A DNA stretch of 64,000 bases from Undaria pinnatifida (lineage: Eukaryota; Sar; Phaeophyceae; Laminariales; Alariaceae). Positions 21,788 to 32,969 of this stretch are shown here, one piece after another (position 1 is the first letter of the stretch; each line of letters opens with the position of its first letter). A program made the position numbers and the translations under genes. The notes below the pieces were generated by a model, which saw nothing but the letters and a program-made list of their open reading frames with translations, was not told the DNA's origin and did no database searches. The stretch covers positions 13,640,195 to 13,704,194 of the forward strand of contig JABAKD010000012.1 of NCBI GenBank assembly GCA_012845835.1. The letters are read 5' to 3'.

Positions 21788-22118
21788 TGTGGGCAGTGGA
21801 TCACTAGAGAGCGTGTAGTGTTGGTGATAAGAGACGACAACTGATCTTCATGGTAATTGATTACTGAGGATCCGATGTGAGGTGTGAACGTTAATTGGAT
21901 TTGAAGACGATAGGGTTTTCCATTCATCCTCTTCTGGACTCTGGTATAGGGATTTGGGGACGAAGTTTAAGATCGCTGGAGTTTTCGTGTTTGAAACTAA
22001 TACAAAACAACCTATCTCTCTCTCTTTCTAGCACCTGAATGGTGCTGACCAGTCCCCCTCAGGCCAAGAGGGGATAGTCTCTGGTCAATAGTCCCTGCCT
22101 GACCCAGGCGTGTCTACG
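21788..22118 (+). repeat. LTR copy 1 of the structured-LTR family
   Basis: The last ~90 bases hold nested inverted repeats: AGCACC/GGTGCT (22028-22044), an outer TGACCAG/CTGGTCA, an inner TCCCC/GGGGA, and GCCTG/CAGGC. It is older-looking than copy 3, with an end TGTCTACG in place of TGTCTACA. Confidence 0.75.
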
Positions 22119-24524
22119 ATAATTATCGATACTTCAGGTGAACACACCGACGTTAGTCAGGGATTTTTTTCTGGTACGATTGCGGCAGCAGCAAGCAGGT
22201 GGATTGGGCCGCGTTTCGGCAGGAAGCCGTCCGACGCGATGAGGGCGCTGTCCACACTTTGCCTGAGGACTCCGAACGAGGTTTGCTGTGGTCGTACGAG
22301 GGGCCGCTAGAGGCGACGTCCCAGCATCGCACCCAGCGTGGAAGGGGCTGCAGCAGCAGGCTCCGCGTCCGCTGATGGTGAGGTTCGAATCGGGTTGATT
22401 GACTTGGCTCTGTAAAATCCCGCAATACGGGCACGATTGGATCCGCTGAAGATTCAACTCGGGCAGCACAGACACACCCGCCGATCACGAGGGCTCAAGG
22501 CTTTCGGGGGGCATGCTGGCGAGATGAACACACAGAAATGCGGTGGTTCAGCGGTGCCGACTGAGGGCTGTCGCGTCGGGGGTCCCGGGGGGGAAGGCGC
22601 GGCATCACATGCGAAGCGTGTAATTGTGCCCAACGCGGCGAGATGCTTCAAATCTCCCCCGCTGGGCGTCTAGATTGTCGCGAGGGTATCCGGGCGGCGG
22701 AGCAAGGAGAGCGCACGTGTATACAGCCGTTCGACAAGGCGGCTGTGCTCTGCATTTCAGAACAGGAGGAGCTGGAACGCCGCTAAAAGGGGGTGGTTGA
22801 GAACTCGAATGCCTCTAGGCGCTGAGAGCTTGGCTCATGTTTTGCAAAGGTAATGTGCTGACTTGGCTTCCACCATGGAGCCCACCCACTTCTTGCGTTC
22901 AAGGTGTGAGTTTGACTTTGTATTAGATAATACTGCTGTATTTGTCACGTGCTTTGTAGCGCGTCGTGTCGTATTTATAAATTAGGGGCAAGCGTGCCAC
23001 GCGCTTGCTTGTTAAAATTGTACCCCGTCTATACCCCGTCTCGGCTTGTGTCATGCTGTTGCCCATCCAGCGGTATGCGGCAAAATACAACGCGTGCTTT
23101 GCTACTGGTGTCAATCTGGTTTGAGTGCTTGTGTGTAGCATATTAATATTGTCGCGGACAAAAATTAATGCATTATGCTGCGAGTACATGCTGCATGCCT
23201 CTGTACAGAGAGAGAATCTCGTCGTAGCTGCTGAAGGTGCAGTGAAAGGGGAGTTTTAAAGTGCGAGTGTGCATGCCGATGTCCTCTGCACGAGAACAAA
23301 GGCGCCCACGTATTGCCGCAAAGAACCTGGTGCTTGCTTTCCCTCCCGCATATGGACGAGTCAGCGTGAAGGAGCTCGTGTTTCAAATCGATAACGTATT
23401 TTGCGTTCGCAGATTACACACATACATGTGCATTAGCATGGCGTTTTCACCGACAGATTGAAGCGAGCATGTGTGGTATCGTGGCGTGTCCCCTGCGATG
23501 CAAAACCTATACCGCCGTGCGCTTGTTGGAGTGGGTGTTTTTCCACACACGTTGAGTGCAGGTGTATGTATGCGTAGAGTGTGCTCTGCGTCATGTGAAA
23601 CACAAAAGGATATGTTGATTGCGTTTGGCGGATTGGCGTGTTTCATAGGCAAACTTGTGTTGTTTCTGATTAACAGAGAGGAGCAGGATGAGAGTCTATC
23701 GCCATGCGCATTCCGATGCATCCCTCGTAGAAATTAAGGAACCTTTCAAGTTGAAGGAAATTGCTTAGGGGCCAACCGACAAGCAACACAACCCGACGTT
23801 TAAGTTTGCTGTACAGCGGTACATAATATGTGCTTGCTGTGGGTACGAGTAGACATTTGTGTCTTCCGCATTTTTTGCATCGGCCGTTTTTGTAGGGTAA
23901 TCTGTGCTATCTGTTTTTGGGTGCATGGGACGATTGTCTTGTTCTGTCGTAGTACAATGAGTGTGCTCATGCATCGTTGCATGGCTTGTGTCTTAAACGA
24001 GCGAGTCTTGCCGAATGCGTGCTGCCTGTTGATGTGATGTCAATGAATTGCATACATGGAAGCAGCTGACGGAGCAATGTGGCCTTATGCTATGAGTAAT
24101 TCTCTGCGGTTTTCGCATGACTTGAGCGAAGGCCGTCCTGGATAGTTTTGACGGCATTTCTCGGCTAGTTATCCGTATGTTTTGATATAAATATGGTTTT
24201 AGCGTGTTGCAAGCGCGTATAAGACGAAGAATGTTTACTATTGAGGTACTTCTTGCGAAAACTGACGGTTGTCCATGTAGTATTATTGATTATATATATT
24301 TTAAAAGCATGATTTGTGCCTGGTGCTCGTGTATGAATGTTCTTGTGAAGTGTTGTAATGTTTCATGACTCGTAATCATTGGGTACGGTATCGATGTGTG
24401 TGGTCGTTTATCATTAAAAAACGACAAGTATGGTTTCCTTGATGCTTTTTTTGTAGCTGGTGCTCACTTTTGATCGAAGCTTGTTTATGAACTAATCCGA
24501 GTAGCAACTCGCTTTTGGGGTCAC
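22119..24524. other. Interior of the non-autonomous LTR element
   Basis: GC-rich in its first 700 bases and AT-richer afterwards. Open frames up to 113 codons overlap on both strands and match no retroelement domain. I see no gene. Confidence 0.45.
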
Positions 24525-24860
24525 TGTGGACAGTGGAGCACCAGAGAGTGTGTAGTGTTGGTGATAAGAGACGACATCTGACCTTCTTAGTGGCGATTGA
24601 CTACTGAGGATACGATGTGAGGTGTGATCGTTAATTGGATCTGACGACGATAGGGGTTTCCATTTATCCTCCCTGGGTTATGGTATAGGGATTCGGGGAT
24701 GAAGTTTAAGATCGCTGGGGTTTTCGTGTTTGGCTCGAATACACAATACACAACAACTTATCTCTCTTTCTAGCACCTGAATGGTGTTGACCAGCCCCCC
24801 TCAGGCGAAGGGGGGATACTCTCTGGTCAATAGACCCTGCCTGACCCAGGCGTGTCTATA
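24525..24860 (+). repeat. LTR copy 2 of the structured-LTR family
   Basis: 336 bp, in the same orientation as copies 1 and 3. The outer stem is TTGACCAG/CTGGTCAA where copy 3 has CTGACCAG/CTGGTCAG, so both sides of one pair changed. The first hairpin reads AGCACC/GGTGTT, a G-U pair on the plus-strand RNA. Confidence 0.8.
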
Positions 24861-25840
24861 GAGCACGCGCCACGGAGCTCGGGCGGGATCCAGACATGCG
24901 TCGTAATGTACCAACGGACCCCCCGCTTGCCCCGCAGCCGAAACTCTCTGCCAACAAAAAAAGTGCATCTTCTACACATACATACTTCGTACAAAGGATA
25001 GGGCATTAGTATGGGATTCGGGGAATTTCGTGTCTCCCCGGTGTGCTTCCAGTATTACGATAATATCTAGTTTTAAATACGCCCAACACTCTACCCTAAG
25101 CCCAAACCCTAGTAAGCCTTACCCCTTTAACCCTGCGCCACCGAAAAGGAGCTTTGTCCGGCGAAACTCGGGGAAAACAAAAAAGGGACGAATGCTAGAC
25201 CATCGTACTAAAAAAAACTAGCTGGAAAAATCCCCGATTTCCATACTATTTCCCATTTGTTAGCGTTACTATTGCGGAGAAGGCTACGCGCAGGGCGGGA
25301 GGTACTACGGTAGTACGAGCACAGCGGTATGGTGACGCAATGCATACGTGCAGTAGAACCTTGGAGGCTCATTCTGTAGGGGGTGTTACGCAAGAAATTT
25401 ATATTAAGAAGCTACATGGTATACAAACAGGGATCACAGTGGGGGGGGGGGGGGGAGGGGGTGTACTCAGTTTGTGCATGGCCGTAGTCGTATGACCATA
25501 GACCCTCGCATCCCTACTATGCCGGTACGGAGCACGTCGGATTTCCACCAACCAGGAGGGATCACAGAGGGGGGGGGGGGTAGGGTGTTTTGCGATTTCC
25601 AGTTGGGTTGGAAAAAATAGGTTAAACTAGTATTGAAACCGACGAACGTCATAAAAGTCCAAGGCCAAACTAACCCACTAGAACAATATTAATATCGTAG
25701 GTTAAACGTTTGTGTTCCTCTTTAGCACGTATGTTGTTCTTCTTGCAGCTTTTTCTTTCCAATCTTGCATCACATTCTTCAGAACACCTGTCGTTTATTT
25801 TGCTTTTTTTCTGTTCTGTCTTCTCTTTTTTCTTTTCATG
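24861..25840. other. Non-coding stretch with G-runs
   Basis: G-runs lie at 25440-25460 and 25570-25581. Copy 1 of dispersed repeat R1 (GTGCATGGCCGTAGTCGTAT) lies at about 25460-25560. CCCTAAGCCCAAACCCTA at 25092-25115 is telomere-like. No gene is supported. Confidence 0.45.
25455..25560 (+). repeat. Dispersed repeat R1, copy 1
   Basis: G-run, GTGTACTCAGTTTGTGCATG, GCCGTAGTCGTATGACCATA and GACCCTCGCATCCCTACTAT, then CGGAGCACGTCGG. Further copies lie at 26855-27095, 28730-28845 and 30445-30635, all plus. Confidence 0.75.
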
Positions 25841-26045
25841 GTCTGGCTTGTTTTGTTGTGTTCTCGTACCCGGTACGCTCGCATTCATTTGCTTTACGTT
25901 GATGAATTGCGACTGTTTGGTTTACTCTGTTTCACAGTCTGTGACCACATAATAATAATAAGTTGTATATATCTAGGATGAAGAATCAGCACGGACTCTG
26001 CGTGTACTGATGTCGTCGGGTATATAGTATGATAGAAAGAACGCT
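25841..26045 (+). repeat. Dispersed repeat R2, copy 2
   Basis: Matches 20036-20230 over CTCGTACCCGGTACGCT, GTTTACTCTGTTTCACAG and CATAATAATAATAAGTTG, and extends to GTATAGTATGATAGAAAGAAC, which the copy at 52237 shares. Confidence 0.75.
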
Positions 26046-26284
26046 TCAGTGTGAAGACAACAAACTAAAAAAAAACGGTGTGAGGGAAAAGGTATTTCCT
26101 AATTCTTGAAAATTTCTTTTTCGCTATTTTTTTCAGTGGGTTGGTTGGGTGGGCCTTCGGTTGCGACATTCGACGGTTTCAATACTATTATTAGCACACT
26201 ATGTTTTCCTACCAAACTCCTACCTACAACCGAAGTTGGTACATAGCAAAACACCCTAACGTCGAAACGGTATATATTTTTCAT

Positions 26285-26470
26285 CCCGTTCACTATCCTT
26301 GCACTGCTCTCGCGCTCCCTCCCAGTAGTAACTCAGATCCGGGGTCGCATAGCGGGCTCTCCTCCCTTCTCCCCACTATGGTACGTGCCTTCATTTTTAT
26401 CGCGAGAAGAAGTCAACATTATCTTCCCTCATCGACTCGCGTCGAATTGTGCCTACCCACGAAACAGGTA
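26285..26470 (-). mobile_element. SINE body, head-less copy
   Basis: Read on the minus strand it has CGCGATAAAAATGAAGGCAC, GTACCATAGTGGGGAG, CCCCGGATCTGAGTTACTAC and TGGGAGGGAGCGCGAG, matching the second half of the SINE at 61.2 kb. The pol III boxes are absent, so it is 5'-truncated. Confidence 0.7.
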
Positions 26471-26854
26471 TTACCCAGCATCGGTCCACGAAACAGGCCG
26501 TGCTGCTAGGGCCGGGAGCATGTCCGGAGCGCAACGTGCGGAGCTTACTAAGGCCAGAGGAGGGGGGGGGGCGGGGACGCGTTCACTCCGCTCGCGAAAG
26601 TGGCTACTGATGCTGTATGTGCTTTCATTAAAAAACGAACTGCTCTGTTGGCACACGGGGTAAAAATCCAACAAGCATAGTGCATATTCGACTTCAGACG
26701 GGAGAACAGGTCGAAAACTTTAGTTGTCTTGCTAATAGTAACATATTGGAAACATGTGTGTTACAGCATCGGCGGCACGAAACAGCCCGTGCTGCGGGGG
26801 TAGGGGGGGGGCATGTTAAGGGGGGCATGTTAAGGGGGGCATGTTAAGGGGGGG

Positions 26855-27095
26855 GCGTAGTCCGTTTGTGCCATGACCGTAGTCGTATGACCATAGCTAT
26901 TAGACCCTCGCACCCCTGGGGGGTGTGTGTGCATGGCCGTAGTCGTATAACCATAGGCCCTCGCATCCCTACTATGCCGGGACGCAGCACGTCCGGTTTT
27001 CACTAACCAGGCAGACATTGCTCGCATCAAGCGCGAAGCGCCGTGAGGTGTTCGGCGAGTCGCATAAAGGGTGAACTGCATCCTTCCAAGAACCG
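26855..27095 (+). repeat. Dispersed repeat R1, copy 2 (double)
   Basis: Two partial units of the CATGGCCGTAGTCGTATGACC type in tandem, then the downstream part CGTGAGGTGTTCGGCGAGTCG, which recurs at 30570-30600. Confidence 0.7.
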
Positions 27096-28729
27096 GTGGT
27101 GGTGGGGCGGGGTTATCACTGTCGAGCAGAGGCCGCTCACGAGAGTGGCTATGTACTCCATTCATGAAACAAAACTGCAACAGCTATTTTGTTGGTACAT
27201 GGGATTAAAAAAAGAAGGGTTTTACGACGAAAAACGTGTGGAGATCCCGTGCATGGATTGGAACACATGCATTACATCCCCTCCCGGAAATTTTACAGCT
27301 GCATCCCCAGTTTTTTCTTCGTTGCGCGTGCGTAACTCCAATACAACGAAAAGATGTAGCTACCCGTACGCAATTTGTTTTTGTTTGCCGCAACCTACCT
27401 CCCTCCACCTGGGCCTCAAAAGGGCTATTGTATACCTGTCGGTTTGTAAGACCAAAAAAAACTAAGGTATGCCCGTAGGTTCCTACGACCTACCTGTTGG
27501 TATGCCTGTAGGGATAGTTATTACATACCTGTCAGTTTGTAAGATCAAAAGGCCTAATCAACGCATACGTCGGTTTGTAAGACCTCAAGGTCCTAATCAT
27601 CACAGCGAAAAATACGTTTCGGTTTCTGAGACCAAAAACACTAAAACAAAATCCATCGCGGTTTCGGCATGCCCCGCCTATACTAAAAGCTATATATTTC
27701 CCACGACAGGTTACAGATAAGAGCAACGTGTACAGTTGAGAGCGCTTGTTTCGGCTTGTCACGGGGCGCTCTTAAATCGGGGTAGCCACTGCTGTAGCCC
27801 TTTTCGTCGAATACCTTTTCAGAATCACGGGGCTCCTAAATCAAAAATCGCACGAGAAAATTCAGGCTTGTTTCGCGATGCGATGTTTCGTATGCCTAGG
27901 CCATAGGCTTTCGTTTACCGGGTTTTCACGTTTTCCTTTTTTTTTTCTCGAAATCGGGTTTTGGTTGACACGAGGTATATACAGAGCTGCACAAGCGAGG
28001 GTCTCCAGAAAAAAAAGTTGGCCTTGAACCTCCGCCCGAGCACTTATCGTTTGGTGCGGCCTTGGAATGGCCGAATTTACCTCACCAATGGGAAATTGGC
28101 CCGTTTTTGTATTGATTGGATGGCGATTTTCATTCGGGATAATCAGGAGATAGAAAAGGCAAATAGGCTCAGCTGTTCATCACGATTACGAAGGAATAAT
28201 AAAAGCTGCTTCTCGTCCGCTTCTGAGCTTGAGAGAGTGAGCAGCACCGAGGACATGCTTGCTTGGCGGACCTGCAGGGTTATTCTGCGTCTCACCCGAT
28301 CATCTTAACATAGCTCCCCTAGGATTTTGGGTTGTACCTGAAATAGACACCTGTATCAGGCGGTTGATATGGCCAAAACTATTGAAAAAAACTTTTTTTC
28401 TCTTGTGCTCGCTATACTACAATCATGTCGAACAGGTTTAACGCATGTGCACCTACCTGTCCGTTGTATTTGACGTTAGAACCTCGAGGGTCCAACCCCG
28501 CGGCTTTTCCAGCAGACCAGTTAGCGATAGTGAACGCCGAGCCGAGGTCAATAACGGCGGGTATCGAAGCGGGTCTGATCAAGAACAGCGCCGTACACCG
28601 TACACGGACCAGCGCAGCACATACAATATATTACGCGTGGCAAGTCAGAAAAAAGGGGGACGGGCAGGGGAAAGGGAGGGAGTTTAGTCATCATCATGCA
28701 TGGTCATAAGACCATAATGGGAGGGTGGG

Positions 28730-28845
28730 GAGGGGTGTACTCAGTTTGTGCATGGCCATAGTCGTGTGACCATAGACCCTCGCATCCCTACTATGCCGGG
28801 ACGGAGCATGTAGGGTTTCCATCGACCAGGCAGAGGGGGCACTTT
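28730..28845 (+). repeat. Dispersed repeat R1, copy 3
   Basis: GTGTACTCAGTTTGTGCATG then GCCATAGTCGTGTGACCATA and ACCCTCGCATCCCTACTATG, closely matching copy 1. Confidence 0.75.
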
Positions 28846-29465
28846 TTCGAACAACCAGCCACGCGGCGCCGTAGAAGGGCCACGGAGCATGGCTGCCCCG
28901 GCCACAGGCAGTATACATACTTCAAGTATGTGTTTATCCCAGGCACAACGGTATGCTACGGCGTCCTACAGCATACGATAGTAAACAACAGCCAGAGCCC
29001 TCTCCGTCTCCAAAACATATATATACCCCAACCCAAAGGACGAAAACAAACCAACCTGTGCGGAAATATAAGCACACGTTTATGTCAGTATTATTGTCTA
29101 CAATAATCCTATATTTCCGGACAGAGTGGCACACCTGGAAACTGGTAACTCTGTTTGAGCTATGCCCACTGAAGCACCCCTCCTCAGACACAACCCGGCA
29201 GCAAATTCGCTCAATCATTCCGCCAACCAACCAACTAACCACGCAATCCAGGTGCCAACTAACCGACCATAAACTAGTCGACCGCGCCAACCACCCAAAC
29301 AGCTAGAAAAAAAATCAACGAACCAAACAATCAATCAAACCAATCAGGCAACAACAGCTGATCCATCAATCAACTAACCAAAAAACTAGCCAGCCAGCCC
29401 GCCAACCAGCAAACCAACCAACAAACCAGGCAAAAAAATCGCCGGACCTTTTATCACCTTCTCTT

Positions 29466-29880
29466 TCCTTCTCGCGCGGGTTCGAGCTTTACGCCGACCA
29501 TGAAAAAAACCGTTGGCAAAACCTTCCAGGCACGTCCCTTGACCCTGATTCTCACCCTAACCCTAACGCTGACCCTGACCCTAACGCTAACCCTAACTCT
29601 AACCCCCAACCCTACCCCTACCCCTACCCCTACCCCTAACCTGTAATCTTACCAACCATACCTCCCGACCTTCTCTCACCTTCCCTTGCCCACCCCAGCA
29701 GGCTCTAGCTTAACATCGATAACGGAAAACCCCGTTGGCAAAACCTTTCCAGACACGTCCCCTAACCCTAACGCTAACCCCCAACCTCAACCTTAACCCT
29801 AACCCTAACCCTAACCCCAACCCTAACCCCAACCCTATCTCTAACCTGTAACCTAACCAACCACACCTGCCGACCTTCTC
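29466..29880 (-). repeat. Exon-fragment plus telomere-like tandem repeat
   Basis: Two units precede, on the plus-strand map, the real protease exon at 29885-30029. Each holds a decayed copy of that exon's 3' half (CCCGTTGGCAAAACCTTTCC, TCTAGCTTAACATCGAT) joined to a CCCTAA/CCCTAAC run (29537-29640 and 29758-29835). The shared unit is about 190-230 bp. On the minus strand the runs read TTAGGG, TTGGGG and TTAGCG, so they are degenerate vertebrate-type telomere repeats. Confidence 0.75.
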
Positions 29881-29884
29881 TCAC

Positions 29885-30029
29885 CTTCCCTTGCCTCCCC
29901 CAGCAGGCTCTAGCTTAACATCGATCATGAAAAAACCCGTTGGTAAAACCTTTCCAGGCACGTCCGCCATCTTTCCCGACCCCAACGCCCCCGAGGCCGC
30001 CACCCCTGGGTTGGCGAAGGTAGCATCAC
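29885..30029 (-). CDS. Retropepsin-like gene, exon 4 of those found
   Basis: Acceptor CGGGAAATAG, donor GGAAG|GTGAGAG. 145 nt, entering in phase 1 and leaving in phase 2. It encodes DATFANPGVAASGALGSGKM and PGKVLPTGFFMIDVKLEPAG. The next exon was not identified; decayed copies of this exon's end follow downstream. Confidence 0.65.
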
Positions 30030-32915
30030 CTATTTCCCGCGAGGCGGGGGGGCGGGGGGGAGGAGGGAGGGGGAGGACGGAGGGGGCGGGGGGGGGGGGG
30101 TCAGCTAACCAAGGCCTACTTGGGACTACGATGATCATCGTCTGACATGTCTGGGATACGATATTGTCGGCCTGTCTTTCCTCGGACGCCGGTCGGCGCA
30201 AGCAGGTCGGCTTAACGCAACTGATGGTGATCCTTTTTTCGCTGTTCTACATGCGTACAGGATTTCATCTCCGTGTGTATGAAGTATGAGCATCGCTGGG
30301 TGAGAGGATGGATTAAAATAATGGCGAGTGATTGTGTGCATGTTGTTGCATCGTCCCCCTACAATGTGGAAATTATTTGGATGAAAAAAATGCAACATAC
30401 AGCTGAAACCCCACGTTAACCTCGCCTATCCATTATATAAAGCGGGGGTGTGCTCATTTCATGCATAGCCGTAGTTTTACGACCATAGGCCGTCGCATCC
30501 CCACAACAATGCCGGGACGGAGCACGTCGGGTTTTCACCGACCAGACAGACATCGCGTGCGCCAAGCAGGAAGCCACCTGAGGTGTTCGGCGAGTCGACT
30601 AAAGAGTGAGCTGCATCCTGTTAATAACCACTTATGAGGCGAACTTTCGCACCTTGTGCGTACTTTTTTGTACGTTGATGGCAGCTTCGAATTGACGTAT
30701 TTGCTTTCTGGTGTGGCCACTTCCACAGAAAGCAATCAACTATATGAGGAGGGGTCTTAGCCAAACCGGCCATTGGCAGGGCTATATCGTCTCCAAGCAC
30801 AAAAAAAAAAGAAAAAAAGCGTTTCCCCTTTTAAACCATATACTTAGCACCACAGTATTCTCCCACATGCTCCCCCCACCTACCAAAAAAAAAAACTCCC
30901 CATTCCTCACCCGAGCGGAAATCCAGCTTGACGTCGAATCTCGAAAAGAAGTCCATCCCCAAGATGCCCGCCACTCCCTTCTCCATGCCGTCCGACCCCT
31001 TGCCCCTGATGTCCGTGATCGGCAGCTCCATTACCACAGGCTTTAGTGACCCGAACGATTGCCCTATTTCCCGGGGGGGAAGGGGAGGGGATAGAAGGGA
31101 CAGGGAAACAAATGCTGTATACTTGGATGCGCTATTCATATCATGGGAGATCGGTCGGTCTCTTTGGGCGCGTCCAGGCCGTTTCTGTCCTTCATATACG
31201 AGTTTGAGTGTGAGTGACGGTTAGTCACGGGGTGGTACAGGCGCGGTCTCCTAGCCTATTGTATTAGTAGGTTACGGGTAGGGAGAAGGCCATCAAGGAG
31301 TCAACACGCGGTCTCTCAGCATCTTTGGGTGGGAAGGGATGTGCTTTGTAGCGAGGAACCGAGGGCCTAATTTGACCAAGCTTTTTTTACGAGCCTTGTG
31401 TTGTGCTCGTGCGCTATTGCTGTGTTTTTAGCAGATGCACCCGCCTGGACGAGCGCAGGCACTGTCGTAGTCTGGCTCGTCACCGCAGACTAGATTATGG
31501 CCATGCCTTAATGTTAGAACAACAAAAGCAGCAGCAACAAGAACAATTAACAAGAAATAAAACAACAACAGCAACAAGAACAACTAACAAGAACAAAAAC
31601 AACAACAACAACAACAACAACATACATCAACACCTCCACCACCAACGCCAACAACAACAACAACCAAAACAACAACAACATACATCAACACCTCCACCAC
31701 CAACGCCAACAACAACAGCACCAGCATCGGCAACATCACCACCACCAACAGCAGCAGCAGCAGCTAGCGCATGTGTCACAACATAAAAATGCTACAGCAA
31801 AAAAAAAACGTCGTCACAATAAAACGCGATATGGCCATCCTCACCAGCAACCACAACCTCCCCCAGAGACACCTGGAAGAGACCACTCATCCCCTCCGTC
31901 CCCGCTGCTCCCATGGCAGAAATGCCTGTTTTCACTGCGCCTGAAAAGTCGCAGCGCCCGGAGGAGAGGCGGGTGGGTCAGGGGGGGGGGGGTTAGGCAG
32001 CGGGGGGAGGGAGGGGGGGTGAGGGAATGCGTTGCTTCAGCTGTGATGTATACGTGTGCCATTTTTTATTTGCTCTGTATTCTCTGGGATGTTCTTCCAC
32101 TCTAGAGTGATTGGAGCCTGTCCTGTGACCACGGACATGACTACCGTATGCGAGTTAATGTGAGAACACAACCACCACCACCACAACCACCACCAACAAC
32201 AACAACAATCAACAGACCGCTGAGATTGCCCTTGCGCGGACACATATATACGAGATACAGAGTGCAATTTAACCTTTGCGACTTTATAGAGAAAAATACA
32301 CTTTTTTTCCATCCTATTTATTATCCTCGCGCTATTCTCGCGCTCCCTCCCAGTGGAAACTCAGATCCGGGGTCACAAAGCAGGCTCTTCTCCCCCCCCT
32401 CCCCACTACGGTACGTGCCTTCATTTCTATTGTTTATCGCGCGAAGATTTCAGCATTTTCTTCCCTGTTCGACTCGCGTCCAACGCTGGCAATAGATAAC
32501 TGGAAAATATACTATCGATCACACGAGGCATGTCGGCGCGCTTGTGTAGGGAATCTGCCTGAACTGTCATACCCCGCCCGCCGCAGGCTCAGCAAAGCAC
32601 CGTCAACCGCACGAGCAGGAAGCAACCAGCACCGGGCGTCAAGACAAACACGAAAAAAATGCAACAAGAAAAGGAGGCAACTCCAACGAAGACAGAGTAC
32701 AAGGAGGCAGCGCGGAGGCCGAGAAAAAAAGAGTCGGGACCAGGACCACAATCACGTAGCGTTCCCACCTAGCCTTTTGCTGGCCCTCGGCGTGAGCAGA
32801 GAGCTTGTGGCTGCCGTGTCGAGCATGAAGAGCTCTGTCGTGGGGCCAGCCGGGGCGTCGGGAAGGCCAATTTCTACGCAATAGTAGTCCTTCTGGTCCA
32901 CGCTTATACCGTCGC
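29885..32915 (-). CDS. Retropepsin-like aspartyl protease, multi-exon gene
   Basis: Four minus-strand exons, 32769 to about 32915, 31845-31940, 30911-31063 and 29885-30029, join in compatible phases (1, 1, 1) across introns of 828, 781 and 881 bp. The product carries YYCVEIGLPDAPAGP, the catalytic segment FMLDTAATSSLLTPRA (D codon 32818-32820), a middle exon VKTGISAMGAAGTEGMSGLF, then PVVMELPITDI and GILGMDFFSRFDVKLDF, followed by PGKVLPTGFFMIDVKLE. Retropepsin-like proteases have D-T/S-G near the N-terminus and ILGxDFL near the end, with a flap between; that order is seen. The glycine after the catalytic Asp-Thr is alanine here, so activity is uncertain. Start and stop exons were not identified. 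Phase agreement over three introns makes a real gene likely. Confidence 0.75.
30445..30635 (+). repeat. Dispersed repeat R1, copy 4
   Basis: GTGTGCTCATTTCATGCATA, GCCGTAGTTTTACGACCATA, GGACGGAGCACGTCGGG, then GAGGTGTTCGGCGAGTCGAC. It lies inside an intron of the retropepsin-like gene. Confidence 0.7.
30911..31063 (-). CDS. Retropepsin-like gene, exon 3 of those found
   Basis: 153 nt between GGGAAATAG and CTCGG|GTGAGG, phase 1 in and out. It encodes QSFGSLKPVVMELPITDI, then GVAGILGMDFFSRFDVKLDF. ILGMDF is the conserved C-terminal retropepsin motif. Confidence 0.75.
31505..31790. repeat. CAA/CAG microsatellite with a 58-bp tandem duplication
   Basis: CAACAACAA runs in an intron of the protease gene. 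ATACATCAACACCTCCACCA plus CCAACGCCAACAACAAC is present twice in tandem at about 31620-31715. The Gln/Asn/Thr-rich plus frame here is a repeat effect. Confidence 0.85.
31845..31940 (-). CDS. Retropepsin-like gene, exon 2 of those found
   Basis: 96 nt between CGACTTTTCAG and GTTGCTG|GTGAGG, phase 1 in and out. It encodes AVKTGISAMGAAGTEGMSGL and FQVSLGEVVVA. The Gly/Ala-rich stretch fits the flap-containing middle of a retropepsin fold. It was found by looking for a phase-matched exon; both splice sites are good. Confidence 0.7.
32305..32490 (-). mobile_element. SINE body, head-less copy in a protease intron
   Basis: On the minus strand it reads GACGCGAGTCGAACAGGGAAG, GAAGGCACGTACCGTAGTGG, CCCCGGATCTGAGTTTCCAC, GGGAGGGAGCGCGAGAATAG and ATAATAAATAGGATGGAAAAA, the same body and end as at 6.9 and 61.2 kb. 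It lies in the intron between protease exons 1 and 2, on the same strand as the gene. Confidence 0.75.
32769..32915 (-). CDS. Retropepsin-like gene, catalytic exon
   Basis: Donor AGGCTAG|GTGGGA at 32769. The 5' limit is uncertain: acceptors ATGCAG (exon from 32929), GTTAG (from 32915) and GACCAG (from 32892) are all possible. It encodes KDYYCVEIGLPDAPAG and FMLDTAATSSLLTPRASKRL. DTAAT replaces the usual D(T/S)GA(T/S). Confidence 0.7.
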
Positions 32916-32969
32916 CTAACACCGACTCGCTGCATTTGCGCCACAAGAAATATAATCAGTACGACGCAG

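Larger units (their letters stand above)
21788..24860 (+). mobile_element. Non-autonomous LTR retrotransposon, 3.07 kb
   Basis: Direct repeats at 21788-22118 and 24525-24860 begin TGTGGRCAGTGGA and end in GGCGTGTCTA plus a variable end, which suits LTRs with TG..CA-type termini. The flanks read GAAC before and GAGC after, a plausible 4-bp target duplication with one change. The interior (22119-24524) has no gag, protease, reverse transcriptase or integrase motif. The third family member at 40953-41290 has a perfect 4-bp GATC duplication. Strand is assigned by LTR reading direction only; no primer-binding site was recognised. Confidence 0.55.
26640..29465. other. Non-coding stretch with R1 copies and short tandem repeats
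   Basis: GGGGGGCATGTTAAG repeats three times at 26807-26850. R1 copies lie at 26855-27095 and 28730-28845. CCAA/AACC-rich sequence lies at 29215-29430. A 115-codon plus frame at 27961-28308 and a 140-codon frame at 27043-27465 have no recognisable domain. Confidence 0.45.

Noticed and set aside
24861-25560. Second LTR element starting at the end of LTR copy 2
   Set aside because: No further copy of the LTR follows and no retroelement domain is present.
29537-29640. Chromosome end (telomere)
   Set aside because: The repeats are degenerate, short and internal, lying in the duplicated exon/intron unit of a gene.
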